Source: JAFDBW01 sp963825575
GTDB lineage: Bacteria > Desulfobacterota > Desulfuromonadia > Desulfuromonadales > BM103
NCBI GenBank assembly: GCA_963825575.1
Contig: CAWGUB010000006.1
Span: 189,259 to 253,258, forward strand
Reading direction: 5' to 3'
DNA: 64,000 nt
Numbering within the stretch: position 1 is the stretch's first letter; each line of letters opens with the position of its first letter. The notes beneath the pieces are model-generated. The model saw only the letters and a list, made by a program, of their open reading frames with translations. It was not told the origin of the DNA and made no database searches. This document shows, one piece after another, positions 50,851-59,158 of the stretch. The position numbers and the translations under genes are program-made.

Positions 50851-51705
50851 GTGGACAAGCTCATTGATGGCAAGGCGATTGCCGCTGATATTCGTGAAGA
50901 AATTGCTGCCGATGTGGCCGCATTGAAAGAGCAGGGGGTGACCCCTGGCCTGGCCGTTGTCCTGGTCGGAGATGACCCGGCGAGTCGGGTATATGTGACG
51001 ATGAAGGAGAAAGCCTGCGAGAAAGCGGGCATTTTTTCCGACGAGCACAAATTGCCCGCCGAGACGACCGAAGCACAATTGCTGGCACTGATCGATGAAT
51101 TGAACCAGGATTCCCGTATCGATGGCATCCTGGTGCAGCTGCCGCTCCCCGATCAGATTGACGAGAGCAAGATTCTTGAGGCGATTTCCCCGGCCAAGGA
51201 TGCGGACGGCTTCCACCCTTACAATGTCGGCCGCCTGGCGACCGGTAACCCGCTGTTCCAGCCGTGTACTCCCTTCGGGATCATGAAGATGCTTGAGTAT
51301 ACCGGCGTTGATCTGACTGGCAAGGAGGTCGTGGTGGTCGGCCGTTCGAATATCGTCGGCAAGCCGGTTGCCCTGATGTGTCTCGCCCAACATGCCACGG
51401 TCACGCTCTGCCATTCCCGCACCAAAGACCTGCCGGCCAAGGTTGGTCAGGCGGATGTCCTGATTGCTGCTGTCGGCCGCCCCGAGATGATCAAGGGCGA
51501 CTGGATCAAGGAGGGCGCGGTGGTCATCGATGTTGGCGTCAACCGGGTCGGCGAGAAGAAGCTGGTTGGTGATGTCGAGTTTGAACCGGCGAAAGCGCGC
51601 GCCAGTGCCATCACTCCCGTTCCCGGTGGTGTCGGCCCGATGACGATCACCATGCTGCTCTACAACACGGTCGAAGGCGCCAAGCGCCGCGCGGCCCAAC
51701 AGTAA
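50851..51705 (+). CDS. folD: Methylenetetrahydrofolate dehydrogenase/cyclohydrolase
   Basis: Interconverts methylene-, methenyl- and formyl-tetrahydrofolate. 284 residues. Catalytic Lys is in YVTMKEKACEKAGI; QLPLPDQI, VVVVGRSNIVGKPVALM and the late GGVGPMTITMLL are diagnostic. GTG start with AGAGGAGG upstream. First of a C1 run with metV and metF. Confidence 0.96.
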   Translation: MDKLIDGKAIAADIREEIAADVAALKEQGVTPGLAVVLVGDDPASRVYVTMKEKACEKAGIFSDEHKLPAETTEAQLLALIDELNQDSRIDGILVQLPLPDQIDESKILEAISPAKDADGFHPYNVGRLATGNPLFQPCTPFGIMKMLEYTGVDLTGKEVVVVGRSNIVGKPVALMCLAQHATVTLCHSRTKDLPAKVGQADVLIAAVGRPEMIKGDWIKEGAVVIDVGVNRVGEKKLVGDVEFEPAKARASAITPVPGGVGPMTITMLLYNTVEGAKRRAAQQ

Positions 51706-51810
51706 AGACTCACGGCCCGTGCGTTTGAACGCTCCGGGTCGTTCTGCCTTCGAATTGCGGGCATGGTTTCCCCAGCGGCCAGCCCCGAGCAACCAGCTAC
51801 CGATTAATAA

Positions 51811-52467
51811 ATGATAATCAGCGAACTGAAACCTCTCGAAGACCTGCAGAAGACCCTGTCTGAATTCAACAGGCTTTTTCTGGTCGGTTGTGCCGCCTGT
51901 GCGACAGCGTGCAAGGCTGGCGGCGAAGAAGAGGTCTTCAAGCTGCAGGAATGGCTTCTGGAGCAGGGCAAGGACGTGACCGGCAGTGTGATCATCGATG
52001 AGGCCTGCCACATTATGCGTGCGGCCCGCGACCTGCGACACCACAAGAATGCCCTTCATGAAGCCGATGCACTGGTCGTGCTTGCCTGCGGATCAGGCGT
52101 GCAGTCAATCTCTTCCAATGTTGAAAAACAGGTCGTCGGTGGTCTGAACTCTATGTTCCTTGGCAACGTGCGCCGTTTCGGTTATTACGAGGAGATGTGC
52201 TCTCTCTGCGGCGACTGCATTCTTAATGAAACCGCTGGGATATGTCCGGTGACAACCTGTGCCAAGGGGTTGTTGAACGGTCCGTGTGGCGGCATGGAGG
52301 ACGGCCATTGCGAAGTTGACCCGGATATCGAGTGCGCCTGGAGGCTGATCTATGAGCGCCTGCAGAAACAGCAGCGGCAAGGGGTGTTTGCCCGCCGGGT
52401 GCCGCCAAAGAATTGGAGCCGTCGCCGCAAGCCCGGCCGCTATCGCCTGAAAGACGGCGGCCGTTAG
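51811..52467 (+). CDS. metV: MetV-like partner of methylene-THF reductase
   Basis: A 218-residue cysteine-rich protein of the methylenetetrahydrofolate reductase C-terminal family (MetV). VGCAACATACKAGG and later CSLCGDCILNETAGICPVTTC and GPCGGMEDGHCEVD give enough cysteines for iron-sulfur clusters or zinc. In acetogens MetV forms a complex with MetF and links the reduction to other donors. It is 21 bp upstream of metF, which supports this pairing. Basic C-terminal tail. Confidence 0.85.
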   Translation: MIISELKPLEDLQKTLSEFNRLFLVGCAACATACKAGGEEEVFKLQEWLLEQGKDVTGSVIIDEACHIMRAARDLRHHKNALHEADALVVLACGSGVQSISSNVEKQVVGGLNSMFLGNVRRFGYYEEMCSLCGDCILNETAGICPVTTCAKGLLNGPCGGMEDGHCEVDPDIECAWRLIYERLQKQQRQGVFARRVPPKNWSRRRKPGRYRLKDGGR

Positions 52468-52488
52468 CCGTACTGGCGCTATCAATTT

Positions 52489-53343
52489 ATGTCGCAATTA
52501 TCTGAGCAGTTGGCTGATGGCCAGTTCGTTGTAACGGCCGAAATCGCCCCGCCGAAAGGGACCAACCTGATCCCGGCGTTTGATGAGGCCAAAAAATTCG
52601 TCGGAGTCACTGCGGTTAACGTCACTGACAACCAGGGTGCCAATATGCGCCTGTCGTCGCTGGCACTGGCGGCGCGCTTGCAGCAGTCCGGTACGGAGAC
52701 GATCCTGCAGCTGACCTGCCGCGACCGGAACCGCATGGCCCTGCAGTCCGATCTGCTCGGGGCCGCGTCGTTCGGTATCGAGAACCTGCTGCTGCTTTCG
52801 GGTGATCACAGCAAGTTCGGCGACCAACCGGACGCAAGGCCGGTCTTCGACCTTGATTCAGTTCAGTTGCTTGCTATGACCAGTGGACTGATGGACGGGG
52901 TCGACATGGTCGGCAAACCGCTCAATGGCGTGCCAAAATTCTTTCCTGGAGCTGCGGCCAACCCGACGGCGGAGCCGTTTGAGCTGATGTTTCAGAAGGT
53001 GGCGAAAAAAGTTGAAAGCGGGGCCCGGTTTTTCCAGACCCAGGCGGTCTTTGAACGCCGGGTCATGGAGCGGTTCGTGACCGCCATGCAGCCGCTGGGT
53101 GTGCCGGTGATCGCCGGGGTGCTACTGGTACGCAGCGGCAAAATGGCTCGTTTCCTCAATGACAACATCCCGGGAGTGCAGGTCCCCGATGATTTGGTCG
53201 AACGCCTCGACAAAGCTGCTGATCCGATGGCGGAGGGCATTGCCATCGCCCGCGAGACAGTTGCCTGGGCCAGGGAGCTTTGCCAGGGTGTTCACCTGAT
53301 GACCCTTGGCCACGAAGACAAGATTCCTGCGATACTGGCGTGA
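52489..53343 (+). CDS. metF: 5,10-methylenetetrahydrofolate reductase
   Basis: FAD-dependent TIM barrel reducing methylene-THF to methyl-THF. 284 residues. VVTAEIAPPKGTN (catalytic Glu), TDNQGANMRLSS, LTCRDRNRMALQSDLLGA and LLLSGDH are typical. With MetV it supplies methyl groups for methionine and, if present, the Wood-Ljungdahl branch or the HgcA corrinoid. Confidence 0.94.
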   Translation: MSQLSEQLADGQFVVTAEIAPPKGTNLIPAFDEAKKFVGVTAVNVTDNQGANMRLSSLALAARLQQSGTETILQLTCRDRNRMALQSDLLGAASFGIENLLLLSGDHSKFGDQPDARPVFDLDSVQLLAMTSGLMDGVDMVGKPLNGVPKFFPGAAANPTAEPFELMFQKVAKKVESGARFFQTQAVFERRVMERFVTAMQPLGVPVIAGVLLVRSGKMARFLNDNIPGVQVPDDLVERLDKAADPMAEGIAIARETVAWARELCQGVHLMTLGHEDKIPAILA

Positions 53344-53380
53344 AGTTCTTGAAGGTGCAGCACTGCAGATAATGGATCCA

Positions 53381-53404
53381 TTTGTGTCTTGGTGTCTTTG
53401 TGGC
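53381..53404. repeat. Remnant of the CTTGGTGTCTTTGTGGC repeat
   Basis: TTTGTGTCTTGGTGTCTTTG followed by TGGC, one arm of the repeat family at 28464-28565 and 39701-39819, in the 100-bp gap before gcvT. No glycine riboswitch is visible in this gap. Confidence 0.5.
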
Positions 53405-53443
53405 TGAATGGACAACTGTGTAGAGTTGAAAAGGAGAGAGTCC

Positions 53444-54532
53444 ATGCAAAAGACCCCCTTGAACCAGATTCATCGTGACCTCGGTGCGCGGATGGTCGAT
53501 TTCGGTGGCTGGGACATGCCGGTGCAGTATGTCGGCGTGATAGAAGAACACCTTGCCGTCCGCCAGGCTGCCGGCCTCTTTGATGTCTCGCACATGGGCG
53601 AAGTAGAAGTCACCGGAACCAACGCCCTGGCCTACATCCAGTTGTTGACCGTGAATGATGCCGCAAAGCTGGTCGACGGTCAGGTCCAGTATTCAGCGTT
53701 CTGTTATCCGGAGGGAGGTATCGTTGACGACGTGACCCTCTATCGCTTCAGTGACACCCGCTTCATGTTCTGTGTCAACGCCGCTAATATTGACAAGGAC
53801 TTTGCCTGGATGCAGCAGGTGCATGCTGATTCGTCGCTGTCGGATGTAACTCTCGTCAACCGCAGCAAGGAATTCGCCCAGATCGCCCTGCAGGGACCCG
53901 AGGCGGAAAAGATTCTTGCCTGCCTGACAGATCTGCCCCTGACGCAGCTGGCTTACTATCATTTCAGTGTGGGGGAAGTTGGCGGGTTGCCGGTGATCGT
54001 GTCGCGGACCGGCTATACCGGCGAAGATGGCTTTGAGCTCTATCTCCCTGCGGCAGCTGCGGTGGATATCTGGCAAAAATTGATGAACGCCGGGCGCCCG
54101 TACGGGCTTCAGCCGATTGGCCTTGGTGCACGCGACACCCTGCGCCTGGAAAAAGGCTACGCCCTGTATGGCCACGAACTCTCTCGCGAGATCTCCCCGC
54201 TCGAAGCCGGGCTGGCCTGGATCACCAAGCTTGACAAGAACGACTTTGTCGGCAAAGCTGCTCTGGTAACCCAAAAGACTGAAGGTGTGCCGCGTCGGCG
54301 AGTCGGGCTGCTGATGCTCGAACGCGGTATCCCGCGAGAAGGATACCCGGTCTTCCTGGACGACAATCAAGTCGGGGTCGTGACCAGCGGAACCATGTCA
54401 CCGAGCCTTAAGGTCGGTATTGCGTTGGCGCTGGTAGCGCCGGAAGCTGCCGCTACCGATACGGTACTGGAGGTTGTCGTCCGCAATCATCGAATGAGGG
54501 CGAAAGTGGTCCGTCCACCTTTCGTCGCGTAA
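53444..54532 (+). CDS. gcvT: Glycine cleavage system T protein
   Basis: Aminomethyltransferase: takes the aminomethyl group from GcvH, releases ammonia and forms methylene-THF. 362 residues. LNQIHRDLGARMVDFGGWDMP, FDVSHMGEV, SRTGYTGEDGFE and GLGARDTLRLEKGYALYGHEL are family blocks. ATG 53444 follows AAAGGAGAGAG. Starts the gcvT-H-PA-PB operon. Confidence 0.96.
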   Translation: MQKTPLNQIHRDLGARMVDFGGWDMPVQYVGVIEEHLAVRQAAGLFDVSHMGEVEVTGTNALAYIQLLTVNDAAKLVDGQVQYSAFCYPEGGIVDDVTLYRFSDTRFMFCVNAANIDKDFAWMQQVHADSSLSDVTLVNRSKEFAQIALQGPEAEKILACLTDLPLTQLAYYHFSVGEVGGLPVIVSRTGYTGEDGFELYLPAAAAVDIWQKLMNAGRPYGLQPIGLGARDTLRLEKGYALYGHELSREISPLEAGLAWITKLDKNDFVGKAALVTQKTEGVPRRRVGLLMLERGIPREGYPVFLDDNQVGVVTSGTMSPSLKVGIALALVAPEAAATDTVLEVVVRNHRMRAKVVRPPFVA

Positions 54533-54606
54533 TCGGCACTATACGAACAGCTACTTTCATCATCGGCCCTGGCTGCCCGGGGTTTACAGACAGCAAGGAG
54601 AAAGTC

Positions 54607-54993
54607 ATGGAATTTCCGGAAGAGTTAAAGTACACAGAAGAGCACGAATGGGTCATGGTCGAGGAAGACCTGGCGGTGGTCGGCATTACCGATTTTGCCC
54701 AGGATGCCCTGGGTGACGTGGTTTTTGTCGAGCTTCCCGAGGTCGGTGCCAGTGTCGAGGCCGGCAAGGCCTTTGGCGTTGTCGAGTCGGTCAAGGCGGT
54801 TTCCGATGTCTATGCGCCGCTCACCGGTACGATCGAAGAGATCAACGATGACCTGATCGACGCGCCCGAGATCATCAACACCTCCCCTTACGAGGATGGC
54901 TGGATGGTCAAGATCCGCATGGCCGAAGCCAGCGATGCTGACGCGCTGATGGATGCAGAAGCGTACCAGGCCCTGATTGCCGAGGAGAGCTGA
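54607..54993 (+). CDS. gcvH: Glycine cleavage system H protein
   Basis: Lipoyl-carrier protein of 128 residues. The lipoylated lysine is K63 in VVESVKAVSDVYAPL. YTEEHEWV and GITDFAQDALGDVVFVELP are typical. Confidence 0.97.
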   Translation: MEFPEELKYTEEHEWVMVEEDLAVVGITDFAQDALGDVVFVELPEVGASVEAGKAFGVVESVKAVSDVYAPLTGTIEEINDDLIDAPEIINTSPYEDGWMVKIRMAEASDADALMDAEAYQALIAEES

Positions 54994-54997
54994 ATCG

Positions 54998-56347
54998 ATG
55001 CGTTATATCCCGCATACTGCAGCGGATGTGAGCGAGATGCTGGAACGGGTCGGGGTCAAGAGCCTCGAGGAACTGTTCATCGAGGTGCCCGGTGCGGTGC
55101 GCCTCAAGCGTCCTCTTGATCTGCCGGAACCGGTCAGCGAGACCGAACTGCTGCGTGAACTGAAAAAACTGGCAGCAAAAAATGCAACGCCATCGACTCA
55201 TATGAGCTTTCTCGGCGGCGGTGCCTATCACCACTTCAGCCCGGCGGCAATCGACCTGCTGGTATCGCGCAGTGAATTTTACACTGCTTATACACCCTAT
55301 CAGCCGGAAATCAGCCAGGGAACTCTGCAGGCGGTCTTTGAATTCCAGACCATGATCTGCCAGCTGACCGGCATGGATGTCGCCAACGCCTCCATGTACG
55401 ATGGGGCATCGGCCTGTGCCGAAGCAGTTCTGATGGCGGTACGTCTGACCCGCCGCAAGCGGGTGCTTTTGTCGCGGGCGCTCAACCCGCGTTATCGGTC
55501 AACCGTAGCGACCTATTGCCTTTATCTCGGTCTTGAACTGATCGATATTGCTGTCGCAGACGATGGCCGGACTGACCTCAAGGACCTGGCGGCCAAGCTG
55601 GACGATACAACGGCGGCTGTGGTTGCCGGTTATCCGAACTATTTCGGTGTGGTCGAAGATCTTGCCACGTTGTCTGAACGGGCCCATGAAGTGGGCGCTC
55701 GCATGGTTGCGGCTGTTGCAGAGCCCGTCGCTCTCGGCCTGCTCAAGGCTCCCGGCGAACTCGGTGTCGATATCGTTGCCGGTGACGGTCAGAGTTTTGG
55801 CCTGCCGCTCGCTTTCGGCGGCCCGTATGTCGGCTTCTTTACCGTGCGCCAGAAGGATGTACGTGCCATGCCCGGCCGTCTGGTCGGTGAGACGACCGAC
55901 CTCGACGGTCAGCGTGGTTTCGTATTGACTCTGTCGACGCGCGAGCAGCATATCCGTCGTGAAAAGGCGACCTCGAATATCTGCTCGAACCAGGGCCTGT
56001 GCGCTCTGGTGGCGACGATCTTCATGAGCCTGCTCGGCAAACAGGGCCTTCGCGAGATGGCCGAGCAGAACCTGGCCAAGGCGACCTATGCCCGTCAGCA
56101 GATCGCCGGCGTCAAAGGCTTCAGCCTGGTGTTTAACGGCCCGTCGTTCAACGAATTTGTCGTACGCTCCGAAGAGCCGGTGGCTGAGGTGCTTGGCCGC
56201 TTGGAAACAGCCGGAATCCTGGGTGGTCTTGCCCTCGGTGATGATTACCCGGAGCTGGCCGACTGTTTCCTGGTTTGCGTAACCGAACAGAATCAGCGCA
56301 GCGAGATTGACGGGCTGGTTGCCGCACTGCAGGGAGGTGCAGCATGA
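54998..56347 (+). CDS. gcvPA: Glycine dehydrogenase (decarboxylating) subunit 1
   Basis: N-terminal half of the split P protein (449 residues). YIPHTAADVSEMLERVGV, FLGGGAYHHFSPAAID, YTPYQPEISQGTLQ and MYDGASACAEAVLM are diagnostic. Together with GcvPB it decarboxylates glycine and loads the aminomethyl group on GcvH. The 3' end overlaps gcvPB by 4 bp. Confidence 0.96.
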   Translation: MRYIPHTAADVSEMLERVGVKSLEELFIEVPGAVRLKRPLDLPEPVSETELLRELKKLAAKNATPSTHMSFLGGGAYHHFSPAAIDLLVSRSEFYTAYTPYQPEISQGTLQAVFEFQTMICQLTGMDVANASMYDGASACAEAVLMAVRLTRRKRVLLSRALNPRYRSTVATYCLYLGLELIDIAVADDGRTDLKDLAAKLDDTTAAVVAGYPNYFGVVEDLATLSERAHEVGARMVAAVAEPVALGLLKAPGELGVDIVAGDGQSFGLPLAFGGPYVGFFTVRQKDVRAMPGRLVGETTDLDGQRGFVLTLSTREQHIRREKATSNICSNQGLCALVATIFMSLLGKQGLREMAEQNLAKATYARQQIAGVKGFSLVFNGPSFNEFVVRSEEPVAEVLGRLETAGILGGLALGDDYPELADCFLVCVTEQNQRSEIDGLVAALQGGAA

Positions 56348-57804
56348 CGATCCTTGGTACCAGCGGACTTGTCCTGAATGAAAAACTTCTCTTCGAGCAT
56401 TCCACCCCGGGGCGCAAGGGTTACAGCCTGTCGAAGCTTGATGTGCCGGAAGCAACCTTGCCTGCCGAACTCTGCCGGGATGAAATCGCGGGCTTCCCCG
56501 AATTATCCGAAGTCGATGTCGTCCGTCATTTCACACGCCTGTCAACCTGGAACTATGGGGTTGATTCCGGGTTCTATCCTTTGGGCAGCTGCACCATGAA
56601 GTACAACCCCAAGGTGAATGAGATTGCGGCCCGTCTGCCGGGCCTCGCCGACATCCACCCGGCGACCCCGCCGCATCTGGCCCAGGGAATCCTGGAACTG
56701 ATGTACAAGCTGCAGTCCTCCCTGGCCGAAGTCTCCGGTTTTGCCCGGGTTACCTTGCAGCCGGCGGCAGGTGCTCATGGTGAACTCGCAGGGATGCTGG
56801 TGATCCGCGCCTGGCACGAAGCGCGCAACAGCACGCGCTCGAAGGTGTTGATTCCCGACACGGCCCATGGCACCAACCCGGCAACTGCGGCCCTGGCCGG
56901 CTACGATGTCGTGCCGATTGCTTCGGAGGGGATTCTCACCCTCGAAGAAGTCGAGGCGCACATGGATGATGACGTTGCGGCGCTGATGGTGACCAATCCG
57001 AATACCCTTGGCCTGTTCGAAACGAATATCGAGGCAATCTGCAAGCTGGTCCACGACAGGGGGGGGCTGGTCTACTGCGACGGCGCCAACCTGAATGCCC
57101 TGATGGGTATCGCCCGTCCGGGTGACATGGGGATCGACGTCATGCACTTCAACCTGCACAAGACCTTTTCCACACCCCATGGCGGCGGCGGACCAGGGGC
57201 GGGACCGGTGGGTGTTACCGAAGAACTGATCCCCTACCTGCCGGGGCCGGGAGTGGAACGTGTTGGCGACGAATATCGCTTCGAGACCGACCAGGCCAAC
57301 TCGATCGGGCGCCTGATGGCTTTCCATGGCAACGTCGGTATCATGGTGCGAGCCTACTCTTATATCCGCAGCATGGGCGGTGCGGGCTTGAAGCATGCCA
57401 GCGAGATGGCAGTGCTCAATGCCAACTACATTCGGGCCCGGCTTGAGGGTGTCTACGACCTGCCGTACAAAAACCGCTCGCTGCACGAGGTCATCTTCTC
57501 GGACAAGGATCTTGAAGGCGGCTGCCATACCCTGGATGTGGCGAAACGGCTGATTGACTACGGCTACCATCCGCCGACCATTTATTTCCCGCTGGTGGTC
57601 AAGGGCGCGATCATGATCGAACCGACCGAGACAGAGAGTCGGGACGTCCTCGACGAATTCTGTGATGCCATGATTGCCATTGCCGGTGAAGCCCGTGACA
57701 ATCCGGACCTGCTGCTCAAGGCCCCGATGCGGTCCCGGGTCAGAAGGCTCGACGAGACCACGGCCGCGCGTAAACCCAGGTTGAAGTGGGAGGGAAACGA
57801 GTAG
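56344..57804 (+). CDS. gcvPB: Glycine dehydrogenase (decarboxylating) subunit 2
   Basis: C-terminal, PLP-binding half of the split P protein (486 residues). FYPLGSCTMKYNPK, PDTAHGTNPATAA, DGANLNALMG and the PLP lysine K273 in NLHKTFSTPHGGGGPG are present. The lipoamide dehydrogenase (L protein) gene is not in this window. Confidence 0.96.
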   Translation: MTILGTSGLVLNEKLLFEHSTPGRKGYSLSKLDVPEATLPAELCRDEIAGFPELSEVDVVRHFTRLSTWNYGVDSGFYPLGSCTMKYNPKVNEIAARLPGLADIHPATPPHLAQGILELMYKLQSSLAEVSGFARVTLQPAAGAHGELAGMLVIRAWHEARNSTRSKVLIPDTAHGTNPATAALAGYDVVPIASEGILTLEEVEAHMDDDVAALMVTNPNTLGLFETNIEAICKLVHDRGGLVYCDGANLNALMGIARPGDMGIDVMHFNLHKTFSTPHGGGGPGAGPVGVTEELIPYLPGPGVERVGDEYRFETDQANSIGRLMAFHGNVGIMVRAYSYIRSMGGAGLKHASEMAVLNANYIRARLEGVYDLPYKNRSLHEVIFSDKDLEGGCHTLDVAKRLIDYGYHPPTIYFPLVVKGAIMIEPTETESRDVLDEFCDAMIAIAGEARDNPDLLLKAPMRSRVRRLDETTAARKPRLKWEGNE

Positions 57805-57835
57805 CGTGAAGTGCAAAAAAGGGAAAGAGATAAGG

Positions 57836-57867
57836 CAGAGGGCCGGTCATTAATGACCGGCCCTCTG
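57836..57867 (+). terminator. Palindrome after gcvPB; left flank of repeat copy 3
   Basis: A perfect 32-bp palindrome with arms CAGAGGGCCGGTCATT and its complement. It probably terminates the gcv operon. Its position relative to the repeat matches the 5885-5908 hairpin of copy 1, and it is followed by the same TTGTTGACAAACCCCG. Confidence 0.7.
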
Positions 57868-57931
57868 CTTGTTGACAAACCCCGCACGTGATGCTGTTTT
57901 TGTCTGGCAGGTGGAGTTTCTATGAAGCTTA

Positions 57932-57958
57932 GGGTAACGGATGGTTAATCTGTTGCCC
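57932..57958 (+). repeat. REP-like palindrome, left, copy 3
   Basis: GGGTAACGGATGGTTAATCT then GTTGCCC, a mildly degenerate version of the copy 1 palindrome at 5984-6010. Confidence 0.7.
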
Positions 57959-57981
57959 TATTGCTTTATTCTCTGGAATTC

Positions 57982-58420
57982 AAAGACAAAAGCAGAACCC
58001 GGGGGTCGCGCCCCCCGACTGCGCCTTACTCTTTTGCTGGCCCAAAAGAGTAAGCAGAAAAGGGCCTGCGCTGCGCTGGGCATGTCTGGTTCGAAAAGGC
58101 GGCAACCTCAATCCGGATGGCTCTAAGCGATCAAAAGGCTACGCTTCCCCCGCAGGAGCCGAGGCTCTTGAGAGCCTCTCCTTTCTGTGGAGGCTTGCGT
58201 CGGTAGGGGTTGTTTTGGCTTATCCCATGTAAATCACACGGCAAGGTCAGGCCCTTTGACACAGGGCCGGATCCCCATCACAGCAGGTTCTTGAAGTCAC
58301 AGGCATCCGGCCAGAGGAGATGCCCTCCGCAAGGAGAAGGCACTTTTGCATACTTTTGTTGCCGGACAAAAGTATGGCGTCCGGCGGGACGCGACCCGCC
58401 GGTTTTGCTTTTAAGTCTTT
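57982..58420 (+). repeat. Hairpin-rich ~435-bp repeat element, copy 3
   Basis: Third copy, same orientation. About the first 95 bp and the last 100 bp are nearly identical to copies 1 and 2. In the middle, stems are kept while sequence drifts: GAGGCTCT/AGAGCCTC (about 58161-58178) and GGCCCT/AGGGCC (about 58250-58267), where copy 3 gains an extra T-A pair. The element is bounded by REP-like palindromes and by an outer hairpin on each side. Confidence 0.85.
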
Positions 58421-58435
58421 CAAGAAAAGGAAAGA

Positions 58436-58462
58436 GGGCAACAGTTTAACCCATTGTTGCCC
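58436..58462 (+). repeat. REP-like palindrome, right, copy 3
   Basis: GGGCAACAGTTTAACCCATT then GTTGCCC. The following CTCTCTATCATGA is identical to the right flank of copy 1. Confidence 0.7.
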
Positions 58463-58496
58463 TCTCTATCATGAAGTCTTGCTGAACTTTGTCAGC

Positions 58497-58534
58497 AGCC
58501 TGAGGCCCGGTCATGGTTGACCGGCTCTCAGGCT
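58497..58534 (-). terminator. Long hairpin after the DUF411 gene; right flank of copy 3
   Basis: A 38-bp imperfect palindrome (AGCCTGAGG...CTCTCAGGCT) whose inner arms CCGGTCA/TGACCGG match the left hairpin of the same copy (57836-57867). It lies 17 bp past the DUF411 stop. Confidence 0.55.
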
Positions 58535-58550
58535 GTTTATCATCGAAGCC

Positions 58551-59018
58551 TTACTTCGGATAGCTGGCGTAAACCGTGACACTGCCATCCCTGCCCAACG
58601 CCAGGACCTGGTAAGGCTCTGCGTCCCTGCCGGGCATTTCCATGCCGGGGGAGCCGATCGGCATACCAGGCACACTCAGGCCGATGATGTCAGGTTTTTC
58701 TCTGAGCATCCGCAGGATCTCATCTTTCGGGACATGGCCTTCAACAACGTAGCCATCAACGATGGCTGTATGGCAGGATTGGGCCTGCAACGGGATTTTG
58801 TAGTGGGCTTTTATCTCGGCGAGCCTCGGGCTCTCTTCCGTCTGTACGATAAAGCCGACGTCTTCCAGGTGCTTGCTCCAACCGCCGCAGCAGCCTCAGC
58901 CAGGGGCCTTGTAGACATGAACCGGAGGCAACTGCCGGTCGCCTGCCAATACTTGGGAGACCAGCGGCGTCACCAGTCCGACCGTCAGTGTTGTCAATAT
59001 CAATAATCGGAGCATCAT
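58551..59018 (-). CDS. DUF411 metal-binding protein, candidate selenoprotein
   Basis: A DUF411-family exported protein, read through one in-frame TGA. Start ATG 59018, hydrophobic signal peptide to about residue 25 (TLTVGLVTPLVSQVLA). The strand VHVYKAPG is then followed by TGA (58896-58898, codon 41) and GCCGGWSKHLEDVGF. Family members read PTCGCCGGW here, so the TGA stands exactly at the first cysteine of the conserved CGCC. Both sides stay in one frame, and the rest matches the family (SCHTAIVDGYVVEGHVP; IGLSVPGMPIGSPGMEMPG). 155 residues with selenocysteine counted. DUF411 proteins are often near copper-resistance genes. A hairpin 22-45 nt after the TGA (AAGC/GCTT outer stem, GG in the loop) could be a SECIS element, but I could not fold it. 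Alternatives: nonsense mutation or base-call error. Confidence 0.8.
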
Positions 59019-59158
59019 TTAACCTTTCAAGCGAGAAGATTCCTCTGTCGGACCTTCTGGCTAGGATTCTGACAATAATCGTCTTATATTTCCAACTATA
59101 TGTTATCGGCCAGTGCCGGAGCAAGTCTCCATCTCAAGTTGTAAGGGGGGGATGGTCC

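Noticed and set aside
53344..53443. Glycine riboswitch before gcvT
   Set aside because: The gap is only 100 bp, is partly filled by a repeat arm, and lacks the tandem aptamer features I would expect.
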